Shown here: one piece after another, positions 53,672 through 61,686 of the stretch | Position numbering within the stretch: the first letter of the stretch is position 1 | Layout: every line of letters starts with the position of its first letter | Assembly (NCBI RefSeq): GCF_030718085.1 | Contig: NZ_JAVAJF010000001.1 | Location: 1,922,001-1,986,000, forward strand | Length of the DNA: 64,000 bases | Direction of reading: 5' to 3' | Origin: Marinobacter sp. MDS2 | GTDB taxonomy: Bacteria > Pseudomonadota > Gammaproteobacteria > Pseudomonadales > Oleiphilaceae | The notes under the pieces: generated by a model | Database searches by the model: none | Told to the model about the DNA's origin: nothing | The model's input: only the letters and a program-made list of their open reading frames with translations | Position numbers and translations under genes: made by a program

Positions 53672-54285
53672 TCGCCGGACTCCTGAAAGGTTTCCACCAT
53701 CAGAAAGATTTTCTGTCTTGCTCGGTGTAACAGTACTCGCAGGTTAGATGCACTGACGTCCAGAATGTTACAGACATCCTCAGACTTATGCTGGTGGGCT
53801 TCGTACAGCATCAAGGCCGAACGCTGGGTTTCCGGCAAGGCCGACAGGTGCTTGTCGAGGCAATCGCTCAGCGCACCGTTTTCCAGCAAGGTATCCGCGG
53901 ATTCATCAAAACGCAGGCGAGGCGGTTGTTCCCATCGGCGTGAAGCATTGAATCGGTCGGCCAGTTCCGGGTCCAGCGCCTCCGTGAAGTCCGTGGTCAC
54001 TTCCCGCTTGTTGGAGCGGAGCTTGTTTTTGCAGCGATTAGCCACGATTCGGTGCAGCCAGGTTTTTAAGCCGGACCGCCCTTCAAATTTGTGGATAGCG
54101 TCGATCACCGTGACCCAGCAGTCCTGAACAACTTCTTCTGCGCTTGAGGGGTCCAGATAGAAACGGGCAACGGCGAGCATGCCTGAAGAATAGTCGCGCA
54201 CAGCTTTCTCATAGGCGGTGCAGTCGCCTTGTTGGAGGGCTTCAATTAAGGCGTGTTCGGAGTCTTTGTGCACCGCTGTGTCCAT
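53665..54285 (-). CDS. ECF RNA polymerase sigma factor
   Basis: The 206-residue ECF sigma factor has sigma-2 (about 25-95, YLDPSSAEEVVQDCWVTVIDAIHKFEGRS in part) and sigma-4 (about 140-200, LPETQRSALMLYEAHQHKSEDVCNILDVSASNLRVLLHRAR in part). The linker of about 45 residues is longer than usual. It is followed by its ZAS anti-sigma gene. The TGTAACA elements before four neighbouring genes are its likely targets. I do not see that element before the sigma gene itself, so autoregulation is not supported by this window. Confidence 0.92.
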   Translation of the reverse strand: MDTAVHKDSEHALIEALQQGDCTAYEKAVRDYSSGMLAVARFYLDPSSAEEVVQDCWVTVIDAIHKFEGRSGLKTWLHRIVANRCKNKLRSNKREVTTDFTEALDPELADRFNASRRWEQPPRLRFDESADTLLENGALSDCLDKHLSALPETQRSALMLYEAHQHKSEDVCNILDVSASNLRVLLHRARQKIFLMVETFQESGEC

Positions 54286-54400
54286 GAGATTGCGTCCCGG
54301 GGGATGTTCGGCCAGTTTACGGGTCTACTTAATAGTGTTTCGGAACGCAAAAAAGTTCCTGTAATGTGGAACGGCCGAAAAAAGAATAGGGTAGAAAGGG

Positions 54401-54428
54401 TGTAACATCCAGCGGTTGCGCGTGTCAG
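54401..54428 (+). promoter_or_regulatory. putative ECF promoter C (TVP38-reductase gene)
   Basis: TGTAACA begins at 54401 and TGTCAG is at 54423-54428, with 17 bases between TGTAAC and GTC. It lies in the divergent region between the sigma factor gene and the TVP38-reductase gene, 45 bases before the latter's ATG. An inverted repeat GGAAC/GTTCC (54338-54342 and 54351-54355) is nearby. Confidence 0.68.
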
Positions 54429-54472
54429 GTTGGGTAAAGCGCCATCCCCATACACCGTAAACAGGCATACTT

Positions 54473-56629
54473 ATGAATCGACGTAAGCTTTTCCTCCTTT
54501 TGGTCATCGCCGCCATTGTGATGATTTTTATCAGCTTTGACCTGCACCGCTTGCTGACCCTGGAAAACCTGCAACAACACCGGGAGGCGATAGCCGGCTG
54601 GATTGACCAAAACCTGGTTGTGGCGGTCGTGGGCTATGCCGGTGTTTATGTGTTGGTGACGGCTTTGTCCTTACCCGGGGCGGCAATCATGACCCTCGCC
54701 GGCGGTGCGTTTTTTGGCAACCTCTACGGGTTGGCGGCCGTGTCGGTTGCATCAACGGTGGGTGCATCACTGGCGTTTTTGATCGCTCGCTTCCTGCTCC
54801 GGGATACTTTGCGCGGTCGCTATCGGCAGACTGTCGAGAAAATCGATCGAGGCATCGAAAAAGACGGAGCCTTTTATCTGGCCACTTTGCGTCTGGTGCC
54901 GGTGTTCCCGTTCTTTTTGATCAATCTGGCGATGGGTTTAACCGCCATGAAGCTGCGAACCTATGCGTGGGTGAGCTGGCTGGCGATGCTGCCGGGTACC
55001 TTTGTGTATGTGAATGCGGGAACCCAGGTCGGGCAGATCCAATCCACCAGCGATATCCTATCCGGCGAGCTGTTGCTGTCGTTTGCCCTGCTCGCCCTCT
55101 TCCCTTTGTTAGCCAAGTGCCTGGTAGCGTTCCTGCGCAGCCGTAAGGTCTATGCCGGGTGGCAAAAACCGGCACATTTCGACTACAACCTGCTGGTGAT
55201 TGGCGGCGGCGCCGGAGGGCTGGTTTCGGCCTACATCGGTGCGGCGGTCAAGGCCAAAGTCGCGCTGATCGAAAAGCACAAGATGGGGGGCGATTGCCTG
55301 AATACCGGCTGCGTTCCCTCCAAAGCGTTGATTCGCAGCGCCAAAGCGGCCGATACGCTGCGCCATGCTGACCGTTATGGCTTGGAATCGGTGCCGGTAC
55401 AGGCATCGTTTAAACGCATCATGAGCCGGGTTAAAAACATCATTGCGCAAGTTGAACCGCACGATTCGCCAGAGCGCTACCAGCAGCTCGGCGTGGACTG
55501 CATTGCCGGCGAAGCGAGTTTCGTGTCGCCGTGGGAGCTGGAAGTACGCCACAACGATGGTCGTACCGAGCGCCTGACCGCCCGCAGCATTATCGTCGCC
55601 ACTGGCGGTAAACCTGCCTTGCCGCCAATCCCAGGGCTGGATGCCATGGCCCCGCTGACCTCGGACAACCTTTGGGACTTGCAGGAACAACCGCAACGAT
55701 TGTTGGTGCTGGGCGGTGGCCCGATCGGTTCGGAGCTGGCCCATGCCTTTGCCCGGCTGGGCAGCCAAGTTGTGCAAGTCGAGCGCGGGGATCGTTTGCT
55801 GGCGCGAGAAGACGGCGATGTCTCTGCGGTGGTCAAGGCCCAGTTTGAAGCCGACGGCATCGATGTGCGCCTGCAACACGCGGCCGCCGAGTTTTGCGTC
55901 GAAGACGGAGAAAAGGTCGCCTACTGTGATCACAATGGCGAACGGGTGCGTATACCGTTCGATCAAGTGTTGGTGGCGCTGGGCCGCGCAGCCAACACGA
56001 GCGGCCTGAATCTGGAACGGATCGGAGTGGAAACCCTGCCCAATGGCACGGTACCGGTAGACGACGACATGAGCGTGCGCTTCCCCAATATCTATGCCTG
56101 CGGTGATGTGGCCGGCCCCTACCAGTTTACTCATGCCGCCGCCCACCAAGCGTGGTATGCCGCGGTGAACGGATTGTTCGGCCAGTTCAAGCGCTTCCGG
56201 GTGGATTATCGGGTGATGCCGTGGGTCACTTTTACTTCGCCGGAAGTGGCAAGAGTGGGGCTGAGCGAAGCCGAGGCCAAGGCCCAAGGTATCGATTATG
56301 AGGTCACTCGCTATGGCTTGGACGATCTGGACCGGGCTATTGCTGAAAGTGAAGCCCAAGGCTTTATCAAAGTGCTGACGGTGCCCGGAAAAGACAAGAT
56401 TCTGGGGACGGTCGTGGTTGGCTCCCACGGCGCAGAGATTCTGGCGGAGTTCACGCTTGCCATGAAACACGGGTTGGGGCTGAACAAAATTCTGGGCACC
56501 ATTCACCCCTACCCGACCTGGAACGAATCCGCCAAATACGCAGCCGGTGAGTGGAAGCGGGCCCATGCGCCAGACAGGGTTTTGGCGATGTTGTCTAGAC
56601 TGCATGCATGGCGTTTGGGAAAACGTTGA
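54473..56629 (+). CDS. TVP38/DedA-like membrane domain fused to a MerA-like FAD disulfide oxidoreductase
   Basis: This 718-residue fusion has residues about 1-225 as a TVP38/TMEM64 (SNARE-associated) membrane domain, with LPGAAIMTLAGGAFFG and the VPVFPFFLINLAMG stretch. Residues about 235-718 form a class I pyridine nucleotide-disulfide oxidoreductase with FAD motif GGGAGGL (from 244), redox disulfide C275-x4-C280 (GGDCLNTGCVPSK), NAD motif GGGPIGSELAHAFARLG, and the C-terminal HPYPTWNES. It lacks the N-terminal HMA domain and C-terminal vicinal Cys pair of mercuric reductase, so Hg(II) is probably not the substrate. The membrane domain may pass lipid-linked or periplasmic thiols to the reductase (inference). 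It has ECF promoter C. Confidence 0.9.
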   Translation: MNRRKLFLLLVIAAIVMIFISFDLHRLLTLENLQQHREAIAGWIDQNLVVAVVGYAGVYVLVTALSLPGAAIMTLAGGAFFGNLYGLAAVSVASTVGASLAFLIARFLLRDTLRGRYRQTVEKIDRGIEKDGAFYLATLRLVPVFPFFLINLAMGLTAMKLRTYAWVSWLAMLPGTFVYVNAGTQVGQIQSTSDILSGELLLSFALLALFPLLAKCLVAFLRSRKVYAGWQKPAHFDYNLLVIGGGAGGLVSAYIGAAVKAKVALIEKHKMGGDCLNTGCVPSKALIRSAKAADTLRHADRYGLESVPVQASFKRIMSRVKNIIAQVEPHDSPERYQQLGVDCIAGEASFVSPWELEVRHNDGRTERLTARSIIVATGGKPALPPIPGLDAMAPLTSDNLWDLQEQPQRLLVLGGGPIGSELAHAFARLGSQVVQVERGDRLLAREDGDVSAVVKAQFEADGIDVRLQHAAAEFCVEDGEKVAYCDHNGERVRIPFDQVLVALGRAANTSGLNLERIGVETLPNGTVPVDDDMSVRFPNIYACGDVAGPYQFTHAAAHQAWYAAVNGLFGQFKRFRVDYRVMPWVTFTSPEVARVGLSEAEAKAQGIDYEVTRYGLDDLDRAIAESEAQGFIKVLTVPGKDKILGTVVVGSHGAEILAEFTLAMKHGLGLNKILGTIHPYPTWNESAKYAAGEWKRAHAPDRVLAMLSRLHAWRLGKR

Positions 56630-56636
56630 TGGTGCG

Positions 56637-56664
56637 TGTAACAAATCACGGCCGGCTGGGTCTG
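56637..56664 (+). promoter_or_regulatory. putative ECF promoter D (radical SAM gene)
   Basis: TGTAACA begins at 56637 and GGTCTG is at 56659-56664, with 17 bases between TGTAAC and GTC. It lies in the 69-base gap after the TVP38-reductase gene and 35 bases before the radical SAM ATG. Confidence 0.62.
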
Positions 56665-56698
56665 TGTTCAAGATAATTTATAAAAACGAGGAGCAACC

Positions 56699-57670
56699 AT
56701 GCCCCTGACGGAACCTCAGGCACCTAAAGGTGAACGCATTCCTGCGGTGGAGGTGCTGGCGCCCAGAGCCAGAGACAGCTGGACCCATACCCGCAACGGC
56801 GACCCCCGCGGCTACATCGATGCCGACCGGCTGAAGGAGCTGTGGATTCATACCGGCACCGCGTGCAACCTGGCTTGCCCGTTCTGTCTGGAAGGTTCCC
56901 ACCCGGGTGACGGGCGTATTCCGGGCATGAAGCTCAGTGATGTAAAACCGTTCATTCACGAGGCCATCGAGATGGGTGTGGAGCAGTTTTCGTTCACCGG
57001 CGGTGAGCCCTTCGTGATTCGGGACTTCGTCAACACCCTGAACTACGCCAGCCAGCATCGCCCCTGCTTCGTCCTGACCAACGCCACGGAGCCGCTGTTG
57101 AAGCGCAGGCATCAAGTGCTGCCTTTGCTAGATAACCCCTATCCGATTCATTTCCGCGTCAGTCTGGATTTCCCCGACCGCGCTCGGCACGACAAAGACC
57201 GCGGCGACGGCAGTTTCGAGCTGGCGTTGGAAGGCATTCGCTGGCTCATCGAGCAGGGTTTTAAAGTGTCCGTTGCTCGCCAGACCGATCCGGGCGAAGT
57301 GTCGGCAGAGGTGGAGTCGGCGTTCCGTGCCATCTTCCGAGAGCACGATATTCCGGAAGATCTCGCGTTTACCGCTTTTCCCGATTTAGGTGCCCCGGGC
57401 TCGGAAGACGGCAGCCCGGAAATCACCGAAGGTTGCATGGAGAAGTACCCGACGCAGGAATCCCGCGCCCACTTCATGTGCACCTACACTCGGATGCTAG
57501 TGAAAAAAGGCGATCAGGTGCGGGTGTATGCCTGCACTTTGGTGGATGACGATCCGCAATACGATCTGGGTGGCACGCTGGCAGAGAGCATGGACGAGCG
57601 CATCATGTTGCGGCACCACCGGTGTTTTTCCTGTTATCGGTTTGGGGCTAGTTGTTCGGCGCCTGTTTGA
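56699..57670 (+). CDS. radical SAM enzyme with C-terminal auxiliary-cluster cysteines
   Basis: The 323-residue enzyme binds the SAM cluster through C56-x3-C60-x2-C63 (ACNLACPFC). FSFTGGEPF is the GGEP SAM-binding motif. The C-terminus, YACTLVDDDP and then CFSCYRFGASC, has a SPASM/twitch-like set of Cys for a second Fe-S cluster, as in enzymes that modify peptides or small metabolites. A strong GAGGAG precedes the ATG. It has its own putative ECF promoter D, 35 bases upstream. The substrate is unknown; the cysteine-rich exported protein in the same putative regulon is one candidate, but nothing in the sequence proves it. Confidence 0.85.
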   Translation: MPLTEPQAPKGERIPAVEVLAPRARDSWTHTRNGDPRGYIDADRLKELWIHTGTACNLACPFCLEGSHPGDGRIPGMKLSDVKPFIHEAIEMGVEQFSFTGGEPFVIRDFVNTLNYASQHRPCFVLTNATEPLLKRRHQVLPLLDNPYPIHFRVSLDFPDRARHDKDRGDGSFELALEGIRWLIEQGFKVSVARQTDPGEVSAEVESAFRAIFREHDIPEDLAFTAFPDLGAPGSEDGSPEITEGCMEKYPTQESRAHFMCTYTRMLVKKGDQVRVYACTLVDDDPQYDLGGTLAESMDERIMLRHHRCFSCYRFGASCSAPV

Positions 57671-57689
57671 GTTTAGTTTGGGAGTGGTC

Positions 57690-57773
57690 GGCCTTTCGGG
57701 CTGGGGTGGCCCTCCAAAACGAAAATCGTGGATTTTCTAATAGTTTTTGAGGGCCACCCCAGCCCGAAAGGCC
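57690..57773. repeat. long intergenic hairpin 3 (31-base arms)
   Basis: Arms 57690-57720 and 57743-57773 pair with one mismatch, around a loop that contains a smaller palindrome (GAAAATC-GTG-GATTTTC). The 23 bases at 57716-57738 recur exactly, inverted, in hairpin 4 (57853-57875), while the two stems are different. It starts 20 bases after the radical SAM stop codon. Confidence 0.85.
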
Positions 57774-57818
57774 TATTGGACTTCCATATAGGTTCCTTGC
57801 AGACCGTGCCGAAGTACG

Positions 57819-57900
57819 GGGCATCAGTCGGGGGTAGGAGGTCAAAACCATCAGAAAATCCACGATTTTCGTTTTGCCCTCCTACCCCCGACTGATGCCC
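57819..57900. repeat. long intergenic hairpin 4 (30-base arms)
   Basis: Arms 57819-57848 and 57871-57900 pair with one mismatch. The loop core is the reverse complement of that of hairpin 3. Hairpins 3 and 4 thus form an inverted pair 45 bases apart, between the radical SAM gene and the symporter gene. Confidence 0.85.
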
Positions 57901-57939
57901 TTCTCCAAAACCAACAAGCCAAAAAGGGCGAACCAAACA

Positions 57940-59358
57940 ATGAACGCGACTGAAGGCACCCTGTTCTGGGGATTTCTCGTGGTTTACGGCGTGGTGATGT
58001 ATGCGCTGTCGCCAAAAAGCAAAAACGCCAATTCGTTCTACAAAGGCGCAGATGATCAGGGCAATCCCGTTGGTCAGTGGTCACTAACCGCCAGTATCTT
58101 CATCAGTTGGATCTTTGCAAAATCGGTAACCAACGCAGCCAATCTCGGTGCAAGTTATGGCGTGGTCGGTGGTCTGGCCTATGCCAGCTATTGGCTGTCG
58201 ATCCCGGTGGCCGGTTATGTGATCTACCTGATTCGCACCCAAACCGGCGCACGCAGCCTGCAAGAGTTCCTGACCTCACGATTTGGCCGCTTGGCGAGTC
58301 TCGCCTTTGCTGCCGCCATTCTGATTCGGCTTTATAACGAAATCTGGAGTAATACCGCGGTTGTCGGAGGTTATTTCGGCTTGCCGGGTGACTGGGAGTA
58401 TTACGCCGCAGCGATGCTTTTCACGTTCTTTACTCTGGCCTACAGCCTCAAAGGCGGGCTGCGCTCTTCGATTTTCACCGATGTGATTCAAACCTTTGTT
58501 TTTGTGTTTTTCGTCGGTGCTGTGTTGTTTTTGGTGCTACCAGAAAACAACACTCGGTCGTTGCTGACCAATGGCGAATTTCGGTTAGAAGCCGGTGTGG
58601 ATTTATTGCTGGTGGCGTTGCTGCAAATGTTCAGCTACCCGTTCCACGATCCGGTGCTGACCGATAGAGGCTTCGTCAACAAAGAGAAAACGATGCTTAA
58701 AAGCTTTGTGGTGGCGGGCCTGCTCGGCTTCGTGGCGGTGTTTATCTTCAGCCTGGTGGGGGTTCATGCCCGGTTGCACGGAATTGATTCCATGGGCAAC
58801 GCGCCTGCCGCGGTTGGTCAGTCTTTGGGGCTGGCGGCATTGTTCTTCATGAGTGTGATCATGATGACTTCGGCCGGTTCGACGTTGGATTCTACCTTCA
58901 CATCCCTGGCGAAATCCCTTGCGGTTGATTTACCCCGCTTGATCAAACGGGCCGGTAACAAGCTGCCCAGCATCCGCGTTGGCGCTGTGGTAATGGTGGT
59001 CTTTGCGTTGCTGGGTAACGTGCCCATGTTTGCAGGCACGGACATTCTGAAAGCCACCACCATCTCCGGAACCATGGTGATGGGGCTGGCGCCTGTCTTT
59101 CTATTCTATGGCTTTACCCGCTGGTCGCCGTGGAGTTTCCATTTGAGTTTCTGGACCGGGCTTGGTTTGGGCGTGCTGTTGACCCTCGGCTTGATTCCCC
59201 AGAGTTGGGCGATTGGTGAAGGTAAATACGCTCTGTTGTTGGGCGTCAATGCGTGGGGCATTTTGATTTGCAGCGCAGGGTTCTTTTTGCCGCTTGTCGT
59301 GCGCCGGCTGGCCGGTTTTTGGCTGGCTGGGCGCAAGGACGGTTCTGGTGCCTGGTAG
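57940..59358 (+). CDS. sodium:solute symporter family transporter
   Basis: This protein of about 472 residues has 13 or so helices and the SSS-family fold. Conserved stretches include the helix 1 SWIFAKSVTNAANLG break, a long RTQTGARSLQEFLTSRFG loop, TLAYSLKGGLRSSIFTDVIQ (the SSS signature region), and SAGSTLDSTFTSLAKSLAVD. The start was taken at ATG 57940; the upstream in-frame extension overlaps hairpin 4. The substrate is unknown, with options in the family including organic acids, amino acids and osmolytes. No ECF-type element is seen upstream. Confidence 0.87.
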   Translation: MNATEGTLFWGFLVVYGVVMYALSPKSKNANSFYKGADDQGNPVGQWSLTASIFISWIFAKSVTNAANLGASYGVVGGLAYASYWLSIPVAGYVIYLIRTQTGARSLQEFLTSRFGRLASLAFAAAILIRLYNEIWSNTAVVGGYFGLPGDWEYYAAAMLFTFFTLAYSLKGGLRSSIFTDVIQTFVFVFFVGAVLFLVLPENNTRSLLTNGEFRLEAGVDLLLVALLQMFSYPFHDPVLTDRGFVNKEKTMLKSFVVAGLLGFVAVFIFSLVGVHARLHGIDSMGNAPAAVGQSLGLAALFFMSVIMMTSAGSTLDSTFTSLAKSLAVDLPRLIKRAGNKLPSIRVGAVVMVVFALLGNVPMFAGTDILKATTISGTMVMGLAPVFLFYGFTRWSPWSFHLSFWTGLGLGVLLTLGLIPQSWAIGEGKYALLLGVNAWGILICSAGFFLPLVVRRLAGFWLAGRKDGSGAW

Positions 59359-59577
59359 TAACAAGGGGGCCCATCAGAAGGCGTTCTGGCAATGATGTTT
59401 GGAGCCCTAAAGGTTTTGTTGGTGATTATTTTTTATTGGCGCGATTTTAGTGCTTGGTCTATGTTTGGTGTTAGAGGGGCGAAATTCGGCTGATTGCCTG
59501 CGCTGCAGTGCTTTTGGCGGTGTTTGGTTCGGGTTTTGACCCTTGTGATCGCACGGTAGGGCGCGATTAAAAACAGG
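59359..59577. other. gene-free region upstream of the ectoine operon
   Basis: This stretch has no coding signal. It is T-rich (59414-59460 includes TTATTTTTTATTG) and could be a binding region for nucleoid or osmotic regulators. The recognised operator-like repeat and promoter of ectA follow immediately downstream (59578-59644). Confidence 0.4.
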
Positions 59578-59623
59578 ATTTCAAGAGACAGCCTGTGGGT
59601 AAATTGGGGCTTTCTCTTGAAAT
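59578..59623. promoter_or_regulatory. operator-like inverted repeat at the ectA promoter
   Basis: An exact 11-base inverted repeat, ATTTCAAGAGA (59578-59588) and TCTCTTGAAAT (59613-59623), has its right arm overlapping the -35 hexamer of the ectA promoter. The arms are 35 bases apart, about 3.3 helical turns. It may bind a dimeric regulator of osmotic induction. No ectR-like gene is in the window. Confidence 0.55.
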
Positions 59624-59644
59624 ATATTTCGTGCTCTATATAAT
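59617..59644 (+). promoter_or_regulatory. sigma-70 promoter of the ectA-ectB-ask operon
   Basis: TTGAAA (59617-59622) and a perfect -10 TATAAT (59639-59644) are 16 bases apart. Transcription would begin near 59651, leaving a leader of about 27 bases to ATG 59678. Confidence 0.72.
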
Positions 59645-59677
59645 TTATGCCTAAATTTTGACGTGAAACGACAAAAC

Positions 59678-60193
59678 ATGACCTCAGAAGGATCGAATAC
59701 CACCGCCATTACCTTGCGTACACCGACCAAGGATGATGGCTTCAGGCTCCACCAGTTGGTGGCGGAATGTCCTCCGCTGGACCCCAACTCGATTTACTGC
59801 AACCTCCTGCAGTGCAGCCATTTTGCCGAAACCGGCGTGGCCGCGGAGAAAGACGGCGATTTGGTCGGCTTTATCTCCGGATACATCCCTCCCCAACAGC
59901 CCGAAACAGTATTTGTCTGGCAGGTGGCCGTGCACGAGAAAGGTCGTGGACAAGGCTTGGCCAAGCGGATGCTGAAAGAAATCGTGGGCCGTGACGCGTG
60001 TAAGGGCGTTACTCATATGGAAACCACGATTACGGAAGACAACGACGCTTCCTGGGCTTTGTTCCGCTCGTTCGCCCGTGACCTAGGTGCAGAGCTCACC
60101 TACCACGAGCACTTCGAGAAAGGCACCCATTTTGGTGGCAAGCACGATTCTGAGTTCTTGCTGCGCATCGGACCCTTTACGAAGCCTGTCTGA
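59678..60193 (+). CDS. ectA: L-2,4-diaminobutyrate acetyltransferase EctA
   Basis: The 171-residue GNAT acetyltransferase forms N-gamma-acetyl-diaminobutyrate, the second step of ectoine synthesis. Family landmarks are CPPLDPNSIYCNLLQCSHFAET in part, the acetyl-CoA loop HEKGRGQGLAKRML, and FEKGTHFGGKHDSEFLLR near the end. ATG 59678 is preferred given the predicted transcription start near 59651; GTG 59663 is in frame upstream, and neither has a strong ribosome site. It is the first gene of the ect operon, with ectB 175 bases downstream. Confidence 0.95.
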   Translation: MTSEGSNTTAITLRTPTKDDGFRLHQLVAECPPLDPNSIYCNLLQCSHFAETGVAAEKDGDLVGFISGYIPPQQPETVFVWQVAVHEKGRGQGLAKRMLKEIVGRDACKGVTHMETTITEDNDASWALFRSFARDLGAELTYHEHFEKGTHFGGKHDSEFLLRIGPFTKPV

Positions 60194-60368
60194 GAGCTCT
60201 GATTCACAGCTAGTGAATTATTGACCGCGATTTTATACAGCCCGGGCCGCCCGAGGTGGGCCTGTTATGTGGCTGAAATAAACGCCCGGTAGGTTTGTTG
60301 CGACCGACACGTTTTACCAGCAAACCGCCGAGCACAACCTCGAACCTACTATGCTAAGAGGCAAGACA

Positions 60369-61637
60369 ATGGAAATTTTTAAGTCTACTGAATCCGAAGT
60401 ACGTGTTTATTCCCGCGCCTTTCCGGTGGTTTTTAACCGCGCCAAGAACGCGCATTTGTACACCGAAGACGGCAAGCAGTACTTGGACTTTCTGGCCGGT
60501 GCCGGTTCACTGAACTATGGCCACAACAACGATACCCTCAAGAAAGCGCTGCTCGAGTACATCGAAGCAGACGGCGTGAGCCAGGGCCTGGACCTGTTCA
60601 CCACTGCCAAGCAGGACTTCATGGAGTCCTACAAGAAGAACATCCTTCAGCCCCGTGGCTTGAACTACAAAATGCAGTTTACTGGCCCGACCGGTACCAA
60701 CTGTGTAGAAGCTGCCATGAAGCTGGCGCGTAAGGTGAAAGGTCGTACCAACATTATCTCTTTCACCAACGGTTTCCACGGTGTGACCACCGGCGCTGTA
60801 GCGGCTACCGGTAACAAGCATCACCGTGGTGGTGTGGGCATGCCGCTGGGCAATGTTGATTTCATGTTCTATGACGGCTATCTGGGTGAAAATGTGGATT
60901 CCCTGGCTATCATGGACAAGGTGCTGTCAGACAGCTCTTCGGGCATCGAAACTCCGGCTGCGGTAATCGTGGAAGCGGTTCAGGGTGAAGGTGGTTTGAA
61001 CGCCGCCCGTGCTGAGTGGTTGAAAGGTTTGTCAGAGCTGTGCGAGAAGCACGACATTCTGTTGATTCTGGACGATATCCAGGCAGGTAATGGCCGTACT
61101 GGCGAGTTCTTCAGCTTTGAATTTGCCGGCATCAAGCCGGACATCGTCACCGTTTCCAAGTCCCTGAGTGGCTACGGCCTGCCGATGGCGTTGGTACTGT
61201 TCAAGCCAGAGTTGGATATCTGGGAATCCGGTGAGCACAACGGTACCTTCCGTGGTAACAACATGGCCTTCGTTACCGCCCGCGCCGCCATTGATACTTA
61301 CTGGAAAGACGATGCCTTTGCCGACTCGGTGAAAGCCAAGGCGAAAGTGCTGGGTGATGAGCTTCAGGCTATCTGTGACCGTTATCCCGGTGAGTTCAAG
61401 GTGAAAGGTCGCGGTCTGATGCGTGGTATTGAAGCTGCGAATGCCGATGTCACTGGCCCGATCACCCAGCTGGCGTTCGAGAAAGGTCTGATCATCGAAA
61501 CCAGTGGTCCGAACGACGAAGTGATCAAGTGCCTGATGCCGCTGACCACCAGTGAAGACGATCTGCGCCGTGGTGCCCAGCTGCTGGGTGAAAGTGTCGA
61601 TGAAATCATGCAGAAGGGAATCAGCGAGGCGTCTTAA
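60369..61637 (+). CDS. ectB: diaminobutyrate--2-oxoglutarate aminotransferase EctB
   Basis: The 422-residue class III PLP aminotransferase converts aspartate semialdehyde to diaminobutyrate. EctB landmarks include [33 protein letters not shown], the D-x-x-Q PLP contact ([14 protein letters not shown]) and the Schiff-base lysine in [10 protein letters not shown] (K264). ATG 60369 has AGAGG eight bases upstream. In most ectoine clusters ectC comes next; here the aspartokinase follows after 49 bases. The 175-base gap before it shows no clear second promoter. Confidence 0.96.
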   Translation: MEIFKSTESEVRVYSRAFPVVFNRAKNAHLYTEDGKQYLDFLAGAGSLNYGHNNDTLKKALLEYIEADGVSQGLDLFTTAKQDFMESYKKNILQPRGLNYKMQFTGPTGTNCVEAAMKLARKVKGRTNIISFTNGFHGVTTGAVAATGNKHHRGGVGMPLGNVDFMFYDGYLGENVDSLAIMDKVLSDSSSGIETPAAVIVEAVQGEGGLNAARAEWLKGLSELCEKHDILLILDDIQAGNGRTGEFFSFEFAGIKPDIVTVSKSLSGYGLPMALVLFKPELDIWESGEHNGTFRGNNMAFVTARAAIDTYWKDDAFADSVKAKAKVLGDELQAICDRYPGEFKVKGRGLMRGIEAANADVTGPITQLAFEKGLIIETSGPNDEVIKCLMPLTTSEDDLRRGAQLLGESVDEIMQKGISEAS

Positions 61638-61686
61638 GGCGCCCGCATCGAATTTCTCCTATTCTGTAGATGGCAGAGGCAAAATT

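Noticed and set aside
53738..53773. TGTAACA on the minus strand inside the sigma factor gene
   Set aside because: At the ECF spacing the -10 would read CATCTA instead of NGTCTA, and the site lies in coding sequence. It could drive the anti-sigma gene, but I consider the match too weak.
54473..56629. Annotation as mercuric reductase
   Set aside because: The N-terminal HMA domain and C-terminal vicinal Cys pair are absent, and a TVP38 membrane domain is present. Only the reductase superfamily is supported.
55109..56671. Minus-strand open frame of 520 codons opposite the TVP38-reductase gene
   Set aside because: The plus strand encodes a clear FAD disulfide reductase with all motifs; the opposite frame has no ribosome site and no domain.
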